DNA of 5,631 bases, from contig JAFTMM010000054.1 of the NCBI GenBank assembly GCA_017452405.1, positions 1 to 5,631 on the forward strand. The letters are read 5' to 3'. The translations under genes were made by a program, and so were the position numbers. Every line of letters starts with the position of its first letter. Position 1 is the stretch's first letter. Source of the stretch: Clostridia bacterium. GTDB lineage: Bacteria; Bacillota; Clostridia; Christensenellales; Pumilibacteraceae. This document shows positions 1 to 4,743 of the stretch, piece by piece. Under the pieces are notes generated by a model. The model did no database searches and had not been told where the DNA came from. It saw only the letters and a program-made list of their open reading frames with translations.

Positions 1-11
1 AGTACTACTAT

Positions 12-50
12 GAGATCCTTCGACTTCGCCCTTCGGGCTACGCTCAGGAT
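12..50. repeat. Imperfect hairpin, probable dispersed intergenic repeat
   Basis: Inverted repeat with outer arms ATCCT/AGGAT (about 15-19 and 46-50) and inner arms GCCC/GGGC around a TTC loop, separated by a poorly matched middle. From memory, the pattern ATCCTTCGACTTCG...CTCAGGAT is typical of repeats scattered between genes in many gut clostridial assemblies. That recognition is recall, not a search. It forms a pair with the hairpin at 65-84. Confidence 0.5.
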
Positions 51-64
51 AACAAGGGTTTTTC

Positions 65-84
65 GGCAGGAGCGAGCCCCTGCC
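65..84. repeat. GGCAGG/CCTGCC hairpin, probable dispersed repeat
   Basis: Perfect 6-bp inverted repeat GGCAGG (65-70) and CCTGCC (79-84) with an 8-nt loop. Neither strand has a T-run after the stem, so it is not an intrinsic terminator in the usual sense. It lies about 15 bp from the hairpin at 12-50 and the two probably form one mobile or dispersed intergenic unit. Confidence 0.5.
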
Positions 85-189
85 CTACAACGCATAATTC
101 AAAAAAGTACGACAAGTTACTCATCACGCAGTAAAGACCTTAAAGGCGTTCAGGAGAGTCTGTCAGCCCTCTCGCAAGGGTTCTCAGCG

Positions 190-213
190 CTTTTTGATCA
201 AACTGTTTAGCGC
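190..213. repeat. Direct repeat copy 1 with TTTGATCAAA palindrome
   Basis: A 24-bp block matching 304-327 at 22 of 24 positions. It contains the perfect 10-bp palindrome TTTGATCAAA (193-202). In this copy, flanking arms GCGCT (187-191) and AGCGC (209-213) add a second inverted repeat, so the block could form a longer imperfect stem. The function is unknown. It could be a degenerate mobile-element end or a protein binding site. Confidence 0.7.
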
Positions 214-303
214 ATAAAAAGTTTGTAATGCCAAGTAATTATACAGGTTAATCCTCACTTATCTGCGTTCAATAAGTCAGCTTGCGGAAACCTATTCCAA
301 AAC

Positions 304-327
304 CTTTTTGATCAAACTTTTTAGCAC
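304..327. repeat. Direct repeat copy 2, abutting the stop of the DUF2726 gene
   Basis: Second copy of the 24-bp block, offset 114 bp from the first and differing at two positions (319 and 326). It contains the same palindrome at 307-316. It ends one base before the stop codon (328-330) of the minus-strand gene, so in the transcript it would be the very start of the 3' untranslated region. The GCGCT/AGCGC flanking arms of copy 1 are not kept. Confidence 0.7.
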
Positions 328-915
328 TTACCTCAAAACTCTCCTTAACTCACTCCTCAATCTTCTTTCATCCTTTGCCTCGTCCAGCGTTAGCGCTAGA
401 AGCGGAATACCAGCATCCTCGCAGATTGCGGACACTTTCTCGTCACGGAGCTTGCGTTCCTCCCTGCCGTGAGAAGCGTCGTTAAGCTCGATTATTAGTA
501 GCGGTTGATAATTTCGCGTATCCGTAACGCAAAAGTCAACTACGCGAAACAGCTCGTTTCGAAATCCTCCTCCGCTCACCTTATCCACAATCGCGGACAG
601 GGAAACTTGCGGTAGTACGGTGAAACGCGCGCCGAGAATAGCGTTAAGTCTGCGGTACAGCTCGGCTTCGGGCTGTGTCATCACCGCGCGCTTAGCCCTA
701 TATTCCGCGCCCTCGGGAAGAAGTTTGCGTTTTTCTTTACGCGCACACGCAAGCGCAAGCAGAGCAGTTCCTGCAACGGCAAGAATAAGCCCGAACGCAA
801 ATACCGCCCATCTTACGAGCTGAACGGTTTCATTCTCGAAACTTCCGAGTAAAAAGGACAGAGCGACTATCGTCGCTCCGCCAATTAAAAGTATAAACAA
901 ATTACGCTTTTTCAC
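328..915 (-). CDS. Membrane-anchored DUF2726 domain protein
   Basis: A 195-residue protein with two predicted transmembrane helices (about residues 6-25 and 32-57) joined by a short loop. A basic stretch CARKEKRK follows, placing the C-terminal domain in the cytoplasm. Residues about 65-195 resemble DUF2726: a helix with E-x-x-L-Y-R-x-L (85-90 region), V-V-D-F (D127), I-I-E-L-N-D (E143, D146), S-H (148-149) and an R-D pair (157-158). DUF2726 is related to PD-(D/E)XK nuclease-like folds, so DNA or RNA binding or cleavage is possible but unproven. The frame stays open upstream to 1074, but the start is almost certainly the GTG at 913-915: a GGAGG site (921-925) lies 5 nt upstream. The earlier start would overlap jag by 173 bp. 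With GTG the overlap is 14 bp, suggesting translational coupling to jag as last gene of the operon. The physiological role is unknown. Confidence 0.75.
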   Translation of the reverse strand: MKKRNLFILLIGGATIVALSFLLGSFENETVQLVRWAVFAFGLILAVAGTALLALACARKEKRKLLPEGAEYRAKRAVMTQPEAELYRRLNAILGARFTVLPQVSLSAIVDKVSGGGFRNELFRVVDFCVTDTRNYQPLLIIELNDASHGREERKLRDEKVSAICEDAGIPLLALTLDEAKDERRLRSELRRVLR

Positions 916-2089
916 CGTTTCCTCCGGTGGGTTTCTTCTTATTATGCCAATGCTTCTTGTTCGGTCTGTTGTTCTTCTGACCGCCGTTACTTTTCGTCTG
1001 CTTCGGTATAATAACGATATATCTGTTGGGCTCTTTGCCCTCGCTTCTCGTGATAACGTCGCTTCGCTCTGCAAGAGTAGCGTGCACAGCCTTTCTTGCC
1101 GCAGAAGTCATAGCCTCAAGCTCCACGCGCTTGCCGGTAGCAACCGCCTTGTCCGCCTTTTCGTTAGCCATCGCAACGATAGCTTCGTCACGACGCGCGC
1201 GGTACTCACCGCAATCAAGGTTGATTCTTACGGTCTTAGCTTCGGGAACGGTGACGTTAGCAAGATATTCCATAGCCTCGATCGTCTCGCCCTTATAACC
1301 TATGAGGGTTTCACACTCACGGGTAATGCGGACGTTGACTTCGCTACCTGCTACCTTTGCCTCGACCTCGCTTTCCTCGCCCATAAGACGGACAAGCTCT
1401 GCAATATACGCCGTCGCCTTTGCCTTAGCGTTTTCAAGCTCCTCTGCGCTGACCGACTTAATCTCCTTAGCCTCTTTCTTTTCTTCCGCTTTTTTCTCCG
1501 TCCTTGCCGGCTGAGGCGCGTTTTCTTTCGCGCTCATGCCGAGAAGCTCGGCGCGGAAGTCACGACTGAATTCGGGCTTCTTAACCGCCTTATTCTCAGG
1601 CTTTACGTCCTGCTTATTCTCCGTCTTAGGCTGATCCTGCTTAGCCTGAGCTTTTGTCTGAGGCGCAGGTTCTTTTACTTGCTTAACCGACTGCTTAGCG
1701 TTATCCTGCCCAGCCTGTGGCGACGGTTTTTCGGGACGGTTTTTCTTTTCCGGCTGAAACTGTTTTTTATCTGCGGAAGCTTCCACTGCGCTTGAATGCG
1801 CTTTAACGTTTTGCTTTTCGGAATTTCTGTCCTTTTTGTCGCGACGCTTTTCCTTTCTGTCGGGCAGAGGCGCTGTCTTAGCCCTCTCCTCCAAATTACG
1901 CATTACGCTTGCCGCCGTCTTAACCTTAGCGGGCTGACCGAGATAAGTCATGCGAACGCGCGCTTTGCGGAAAATTCCCGGATGTTCAAGGATTTTAACG
2001 TCAACGTCGTCAAGCTTGCAATCGAGTTCTGCCAGACCTGCAAGGAGAGCTTGTTCTATATCTTTTCCGACTGTTTCGATAGTTTTCAT
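902..2089 (-). CDS. khpB: Jag/KhpB (EloR-type) RNA-binding protein
   Basis: A 395-residue cytoplasmic protein of the Jag/KhpB/EloR family, which in other Bacillota binds RNA with KhpA and affects cell elongation and envelope growth. Residues 1-52 form the Jag N-terminal domain. Residues about 53-212 are a long low-complexity linker rich in K, E, Q, P and A. Residues about 213-287 form a type II KH domain with the GxxG loop as GYKG (264-267). Residues about 288-363 form the R3H domain with the R-x3-H signature (R332, H336) and a conserved end G-K-E-P-N-R-Y-I-V-I-I-P. A basic, N/K/G-rich tail follows. Classic members such as that of Bacillus subtilis are near 200 residues, so the linker roughly doubles the length. 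The start ATG lies 12 bp after the yidC stop with an AAAGGGA site about 6 nt upstream, the usual gene order. The alternative name is jag. Confidence 0.93.
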   Translation of the reverse strand: MKTIETVGKDIEQALLAGLAELDCKLDDVDVKILEHPGIFRKARVRMTYLGQPAKVKTAASVMRNLEERAKTAPLPDRKEKRRDKKDRNSEKQNVKAHSSAVEASADKKQFQPEKKNRPEKPSPQAGQDNAKQSVKQVKEPAPQTKAQAKQDQPKTENKQDVKPENKAVKKPEFSRDFRAELLGMSAKENAPQPARTEKKAEEKKEAKEIKSVSAEELENAKAKATAYIAELVRLMGEESEVEAKVAGSEVNVRITRECETLIGYKGETIEAMEYLANVTVPEAKTVRINLDCGEYRARRDEAIVAMANEKADKAVATGKRVELEAMTSAARKAVHATLAERSDVITRSEGKEPNRYIVIIPKQTKSNGGQKNNRPNKKHWHNKKKPTGGNGEKA

Positions 2090-2101
2090 TAAGTTCCCTT
2101 T

Positions 2102-3529
2102 TTATTTTTTGGCGTTGGGGTCAGGTCTGCCGTAACGCGCGACTATTTCCTCGATTTTCTTAGAACCGACCGTGCTCTCGTCAATAGGAATCATCTTCTT
2201 AGAAATAGATGATGTAATTAAGTTAATAAGAAGGCTCATCGTCGAGTTGGTTACCATGTACAGCGTGAACGCCGCGCAGTATTGGATAGCGAAGTAACCC
2301 ATAAGTACGGGCATAACGAAAATCATGGCTTTCATACAACCGGCATTTTGGTTGCCTGTCATACTATCCTGTCCGCTCTTTTTCTGCTGACCACGAGTAA
2401 TTATCTGCGACAGTACGCTGAGAAGCACCGCAAGCACGGGGAGGATAAGGAGGCCGTTTACGCCGTACTCACCTTCTGCAATAACGCGCGCCATAACAGT
2501 TTCGTATGCGTCAACCATTCTTTCAAGCTCGGCTTCGTCGTAGCCCGAACGATCGGGATTAGTGCCGTACTCGCCGATAGCGGTCTCGAACTCCGCCTGC
2601 GTGGGAGCAAGCGAATTAGCCCAGGGCGTGTCTGCCATCCAGATATCCTTTATCCAAAGGAAGCCGTCGCGCTGATAGCCCTTGCCGTCGGCGTACTCGC
2701 CTTCGTTGTAATAATAATCGTAAACGTCGTTCTGCGCAACGGTACGGCAGTACTGCTCGGCAACCACTCTTGCGTTATTTTCGCCTGACTCCGAGGCAAG
2801 TTCGACAGCTTTTGAAGCGTCGTAAGTGCCTAAATTGGTTTCAAAGCCCTTAGCAAACCACTGCGAGTAAGTCTCTGCATAAAGCGTGAAATACGACGCC
2901 GTGGACGAAGCCGTAGCCGACGAAACGGCGGAGTTAAGCGCGGTAGCGCTTGCCACAGCTACGTCGGGGTTTTGACCGTAAGCGGTCAGGAACGCTTCGT
3001 CGTAAGACACGCGGAAATCACTGCCGTATTCATCCGAAATACCACCGACGGTAGCGTCGTAAAAGCCCTCGCCTATCTCTGTCTGATACGCCGAGGTATA
3101 AACGTCGTAAATTCTGGTATAGTTATCGAACTGCTTGTAGTTTGCCGTCGTCTGAAGCGCCGACCACAACCAAATGAACACCACGAGGGTTACGATCATA
3201 GGCAGACAGCTGGAAAATACGCTCATGCCTTCACGCTTATTCAGTTCCGCCTGCTTCTGCTGAAGTACCTTGGGATCGTTACCGTACGCCTTTTCCAACT
3301 TTTCGAGCTGGGGCTTAATGCGAACGGTAATGAGCTGGTTCTTGCGCATTTTGTAGCGCTGAAAGAGGTCAAGCGGGAAAAGAATGATTTTCAGGGCAAC
3401 GGTAAGAAGCACGATACGGATAGCATAGAAGCCTATGCCCGACATCGCGCCGTTCAAGATTAGCGCCCACGGAAAGTCCATAAAGGGCGTAACACTCGAT
3501 AACATTGTCATATCGGCTAATAAAGCCAT
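2102..3529 (-). CDS. yidC: YidC/Oxa1 family membrane protein insertase
   Basis: A 475-residue membrane insertase that places proteins in the cytoplasmic membrane, alone or with SecYEG. The five core helices are visible: TM1 about 32-53, a cytoplasmic coiled hairpin about 54-105, TM2 about 107-126, TM3 about 358-377, then TM4 and TM5 within about 400-442. The groove position that carries arginine in most homologues (L-T-V-A-L-K-I-I-L-F-P-L here) is lysine, K47. Between TM2 and TM3 lies an unusually long extracytoplasmic segment of about 230 residues, S/T/A-rich around 191-213. It ends near the family motif F-L-W-I-K-D-I-W..D (290-300). There is no obvious signal peptide or lipobox. The start overlaps the yidD end by 13 bp and has a strong AAAGGAG site (3537-3543) 7 nt upstream. 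The C terminus is short and weakly charged. Confidence in the family is very high. Confidence 0.96.
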   Translation of the reverse strand: MALLADMTMLSSVTPFMDFPWALILNGAMSGIGFYAIRIVLLTVALKIILFPLDLFQRYKMRKNQLITVRIKPQLEKLEKAYGNDPKVLQQKQAELNKREGMSVFSSCLPMIVTLVVFIWLWSALQTTANYKQFDNYTRIYDVYTSAYQTEIGEGFYDATVGGISDEYGSDFRVSYDEAFLTAYGQNPDVAVASATALNSAVSSATASSTASYFTLYAETYSQWFAKGFETNLGTYDASKAVELASESGENNARVVAEQYCRTVAQNDVYDYYYNEGEYADGKGYQRDGFLWIKDIWMADTPWANSLAPTQAEFETAIGEYGTNPDRSGYDEAELERMVDAYETVMARVIAEGEYGVNGLLILPVLAVLLSVLSQIITRGQQKKSGQDSMTGNQNAGCMKAMIFVMPVLMGYFAIQYCAAFTLYMVTNSTMSLLINLITSSISKKMIPIDESTVGSKKIEEIVARYGRPDPNAKK

Positions 3530-3819
3530 TTCATTTCTCCTTTGGGGTTAAAGGGTACGGGATCGAAACCGCCGACTGCCAAGGGATTACATCTGGCTAT
3601 GCGCGCCAATCCCATTCCTATACCGAGAAGCGTTCCCCACTCCTCGATCGCCTCGTACATATAGCTCGAACAGGTCGGGTAATATATACACGACTTGCCT
3701 ATCGCCTTTGAAAGCGTGAGCTTATAAAGACGGATCAAACCTTGAAATAACCACTTCAGGGTGATTATATTTATTAGCACCGCGAACGGCGTGAGCTTGC
3801 GTCTTCTTCTGAGGATCAT
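3517..3819 (-). CDS. yidD: Membrane protein insertion efficiency factor YidD
   Basis: A 100-residue protein of the YidD (DUF37) family, a small membrane-associated factor that aids YidC-dependent insertion. The family signature is complete: C44-x-x-Y-P-T-C50-S, then Y53, a helix with A57 and G62, R76-C77-N-P, and G-G-F-D-P-V-P (83-89). The first 20 or so residues, starting with five basic residues in MILRRRRK and followed by a hydrophobic stretch, extend beyond the usual start, making an amphipathic or membrane-inserting N terminus. The ATG overlaps the rnpA stop by 4 bp (ATGA), and no good ribosome binding site precedes it, so translation is probably coupled to rnpA. A GTG at codon 14 would give a shorter form but also lacks a ribosome binding site. 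The stop overlaps the start of yidC. Confidence 0.94.
   Translation of the reverse strand: MILRRRRKLTPFAVLINIITLKWLFQGLIRLYKLTLSKAIGKSCIYYPTCSSYMYEAIEEWGTLLGIGMGLARIARCNPLAVGGFDPVPFNPKGEMKWLY
3537..3543 (-). promoter_or_regulatory. Ribosome binding site of yidC inside yidD
   Basis: On the minus strand this reads AAAGGAG, 7 nt before the yidC ATG and wholly inside the last codons of yidD. It fixes the yidC start and shows that the 13-bp gene overlap is real. Confidence 0.85.
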
Positions 3820-4148
3820 AACGATAAATATCCAGCTTTAACCAACAGCGTCGTCATACGCGTCTTTATTTCCGCGTAACTCAGCTCGGTCACGCCGGGC
3901 TTAGCTATGAATATCATCTGTCCGCACGAAAGGCGTGGCAGTAATTCACGAACGACACCGCGCATACGGCGTTTAACGAGGTTTCGGCGTACCGCTTTTC
4001 CGATCTTGTTGGATACAACGAATCCTATGCGCTTGCAGTTGCCTTTAAGCGCAACGAAAGATATAAGTTTACCGCCGACTTTTGCGCCGTGCGCGCGAAC
4101 GTAGGAAAAGCTTCCACGCGCCCTCAAGCGGTAACTCTTACTCAGCAT
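3816..4148 (-). CDS. rnpA: Ribonuclease P protein component
   Basis: A 110-residue basic protein, the protein subunit of RNase P, which helps the catalytic RNA bind and process the 5' leaders of pre-tRNAs. The diagnostic RNR region is intact: K48-I-G-K-A-V-R-R-N-L-V-K-R-R-M-R63, preceded by R-I-G-F-V-V-S-N (40-47). The N-terminal L-S-K-S-Y-R-L-R-x-R-G-S-F is also typical, and the length matches the family. The ATG lies 3 bp after the rpmH stop. A GGAAAG site (4158-4163), 9 nt upstream, sits within the last rpmH codons. The stop overlaps the yidD start by 4 bp. Expression is presumably driven from the rpmH promoter at 4364-4392. Confidence 0.96.
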   Translation of the reverse strand: MLSKSYRLRARGSFSYVRAHGAKVGGKLISFVALKGNCKRIGFVVSNKIGKAVRRNLVKRRMRGVVRELLPRLSCGQMIFIAKPGVTELSYAEIKTRMTTLLVKAGYLSL

Positions 4149-4151
4149 GGA

Positions 4152-4304
4152 TTAGTTCTTTCCAAGAGGCTTCGGAGTAAGGTTCTTTCTGCCCTTAGCG
4201 CGACGACGCTTAAGTACTCTGCGACCTGCGGTCGTCTTCATTCTTGCGCGGAAACCGTGCACCTTTCTCTGCGCTCTTTTCTTGGGCTGATAAGTTCTTT
4301 TCAT
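4152..4304 (-). CDS. rpmH: 50S ribosomal protein L34
   Basis: A 50-residue, very basic protein, too short to stand out by length alone. It begins MKRTYQPKKRAQRKVHGFRA and continues with R-M-K-T-T-A-G-R-R-V-L-K-R-R-R-A-K-G-R-K, an unmistakable L34. The family is usually 44-46 residues. Here the C terminus carries the extra residues NLTPKPLGKN after the conserved G-R-K. The start is fixed by an AAAGGAAG site (4314-4321) about 9 nt upstream. It is the first gene of the rpmH-rnpA-yidD-yidC-jag operon and its last codons hold the rnpA ribosome binding site. Confidence 0.97.
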   Translation of the reverse strand: MKRTYQPKKRAQRKVHGFRARMKTTAGRRVLKRRRAKGRKNLTPKPLGKN

Positions 4305-4313
4305 TATTTGTTT

Positions 4314-4321
4314 CTTCCTTT
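4314..4321 (-). promoter_or_regulatory. Ribosome binding site of rpmH
   Basis: On the minus strand AAAGGAAG lies about 9 nt before the rpmH ATG, in an AT-rich leader of about 53 nt. It confirms the start of this very short gene. Confidence 0.8.
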
Positions 4322-4363
4322 ATATTATATTTGCCAGATCGATGGGCGTATTGTTACCGACTC

Positions 4364-4392
4364 ATTATATAGGAAACGGCGACCTAAGTCAA
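4364..4392 (-). promoter_or_regulatory. Sigma-A-type promoter of the rpmH operon
   Basis: On the minus strand TTGACT (4387-4392), a 17-bp spacer and a perfect TATAAT (4364-4369). Predicted transcription start is near 4357, giving a 5' leader of about 53 nt. One mismatch to the -35 consensus and ideal spacing fit a strong constitutive promoter for ribosomal protein and RNase P genes. No other promoter of this quality is seen within the operon, though I did not score every position. Confidence 0.85.
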
Positions 4393-4505
4393 GTAATTTT
4401 ACCACTTTTTAGCGTGACGAAGATTTTATACCGAACTATTTGTCAGGCTTTTGCAGGATTTTAGCCAACGCGAAAAATCCACCTTCCTTTCAAATAAAAA
4501 ATTAA

Positions 4506-4539
4506 TGACAAATTACGCTATTTTTTTGACAAATTATGC
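4506..4539 (+). repeat. Two phased direct repeats upstream of the small RNA promoter
   Basis: TGACAAATTACGC (4506-4518) and TGACAAATTATGC (4527-4539) match at 12 of 13 positions and start exactly 21 bp apart, two turns of the helix. A weaker third copy, TTACAAA at 4549, overlaps the -35 box. Relative to the predicted start, the repeat centres fall near -70 and -49. This placement suits an activator or an AT-rich UP-like element. The binding protein is unknown. Confidence 0.6.
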
Positions 4540-4547
4540 CAAATTTA

Positions 4548-4576
4548 TTTACAAAAAGATATTTATGTGTTATAAT
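4548..4576 (+). promoter_or_regulatory. Extended -10 promoter of the small RNA
   Basis: TTTACA (4548-4553), a 17-bp spacer and a perfect TATAAT (4571-4576) preceded by TGT, making an extended -10 element. The upstream DNA is very AT-rich. Predicted start is at 4581-4583. There is no protein gene downstream on this strand, and the next strong signal is a terminator about 75-105 bp on, so the promoter appears dedicated to a short RNA. Confidence 0.8.
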
Positions 4577-4580
4577 GCTA

Positions 4581-4690
4581 AACGTTGGCGGTGACTCTCA
4601 TCCCATATCCGCCGACCGCCGTCACCCACCACAGACGGCGATAACCCCACCCGGAAGTGGCCTTGCTTACGCTTGGTCACTTCTTTTTTT
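4581..4690 (+). ncRNA. Putative small RNA with three stem-loops and C-rich loops
   Basis: Predicted RNA of about 107-110 nt framed by a strong promoter and an intrinsic terminator. Stem 1 pairs 4584-4591 with 4609-4616 (8 bp, one G-U, 17-nt loop with CUCUCAUCCC). Stem 2 pairs 4617-4623 with 4634-4640 (7 bp, perfect, loop ACCCACCACA) and follows stem 1 with no gap, so the two may stack. A single-stranded linker AUAACCCCACCCG (4641-4653) leads to the terminator stem. C-rich unpaired segments are typical of Bacillota regulatory RNAs that pair with G-rich ribosome binding sites, for example FsrA and RsaE/RoxS, so base-pairing regulation is the likeliest role. I do not recognise it as SRP RNA, 6S, tmRNA or any family I know. 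It converges on relQ, whose stop codon lies about 54 bp beyond its end. Confidence 0.7.
4654..4690 (+). terminator. Intrinsic terminator of the small RNA
   Basis: Stem GAAGTGGCC (4654-4662) pairs with GGTCACTTC (4675-4683), 9 bp with one G-U, around a 12-nt loop, followed directly by seven Ts (4684-4690). On the minus strand there is no T-run after the stem, so it works only for plus-strand transcription. Confidence 0.9.
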
Positions 4691-4743
4691 ACGGCGAGGT
4701 GCAAGTTAACTATCCTAATTCCGCTAAAATGGATTGAAAAATA

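Larger units (their letters stand above)
1..327. other. Intergenic region with dispersed and tandem repeats
   Basis: Gene-free stretch downstream of the last gene of the operon. I see no credible coding region: an open frame at 10-210 has no ribosome binding site and runs straight through hairpin repeats. The left third (about 10-90) holds two adjacent imperfect hairpins of a dispersed-repeat type. The rest (about 91-327) looks like two diverged copies of one unit of roughly 114-119 bp, each ending in a TTTGATCAAA palindrome. No convincing intrinsic terminator with a T-run is visible for the minus-strand operon, so its 3' end is not defined here. Confidence 0.6.
4305..4743. other. Gene-free region between rpmH and relQ holding two promoters and a small RNA
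   Basis: About 440 bp with no credible protein gene. From left to right it holds the rpmH leader and promoter (minus strand), a hairpin (GGATTTT 4456-4462 / AAAATCC 4474-4480, 11-nt loop, no T-run), an AT-rich tract with two phased 13-bp repeats, a plus-strand promoter, a small RNA and its terminator, then about 50 bp before the relQ stop. No cluster of DnaA boxes is seen, although this is where dnaA/oriC often lies relative to rpmH. Confidence 0.7.

Noticed and set aside
10..210. Plus-strand open frame of 66 codons
   Set aside because: No ribosome binding site, no family resemblance, and it runs through two hairpin repeats. Translated repeats of this type are a common source of false genes.
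916..1074. Upstream extension of the DUF2726 gene to an earlier start
   Set aside because: It would overlap the KH-R3H part of jag by over 150 bp and add a sequence with no DUF2726 or membrane features. The GTG at 913-915 has a perfect ribosome binding site.
944..1795. Long plus-strand open frame of 283 codons opposite jag
   Set aside because: Arises from the complement of the K/E-rich linker of jag and gives a leucine/arginine/phenylalanine-rich product with no domain. The jag reading on the minus strand is unambiguous. The same reasoning excludes the other plus-strand frames opposite yidC, rnpA and relQ.
4456..4480. GGATTTT/AAAATCC hairpin as a terminator
   Set aside because: No T-run follows the stem on either strand and it lies upstream, not downstream, of both promoters in this region.
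4591..4644. A 17-codon GTG-to-TAA reading frame inside the small RNA
   Set aside because: No ribosome binding site, only about 10 nt of leader, and the sequence is already accounted for by two stable stems. No downstream gene on this strand would use a leader peptide.
4581..4690. Small RNA as SRP RNA, 6S RNA or a riboswitch
   Set aside because: The SRP apical loop signature is not matched (only a short CCGGAA), the length and fold do not fit 6S, and no plus-strand gene follows for a riboswitch to control.
4305..4743. Origin of replication between relQ and rpmH
   Set aside because: The region is partly AT-rich and lies beside rpmH, but I find no cluster of TTATNCACA-type boxes, and the repeats present (TGACAAATTAYGC) do not match DnaA sites.
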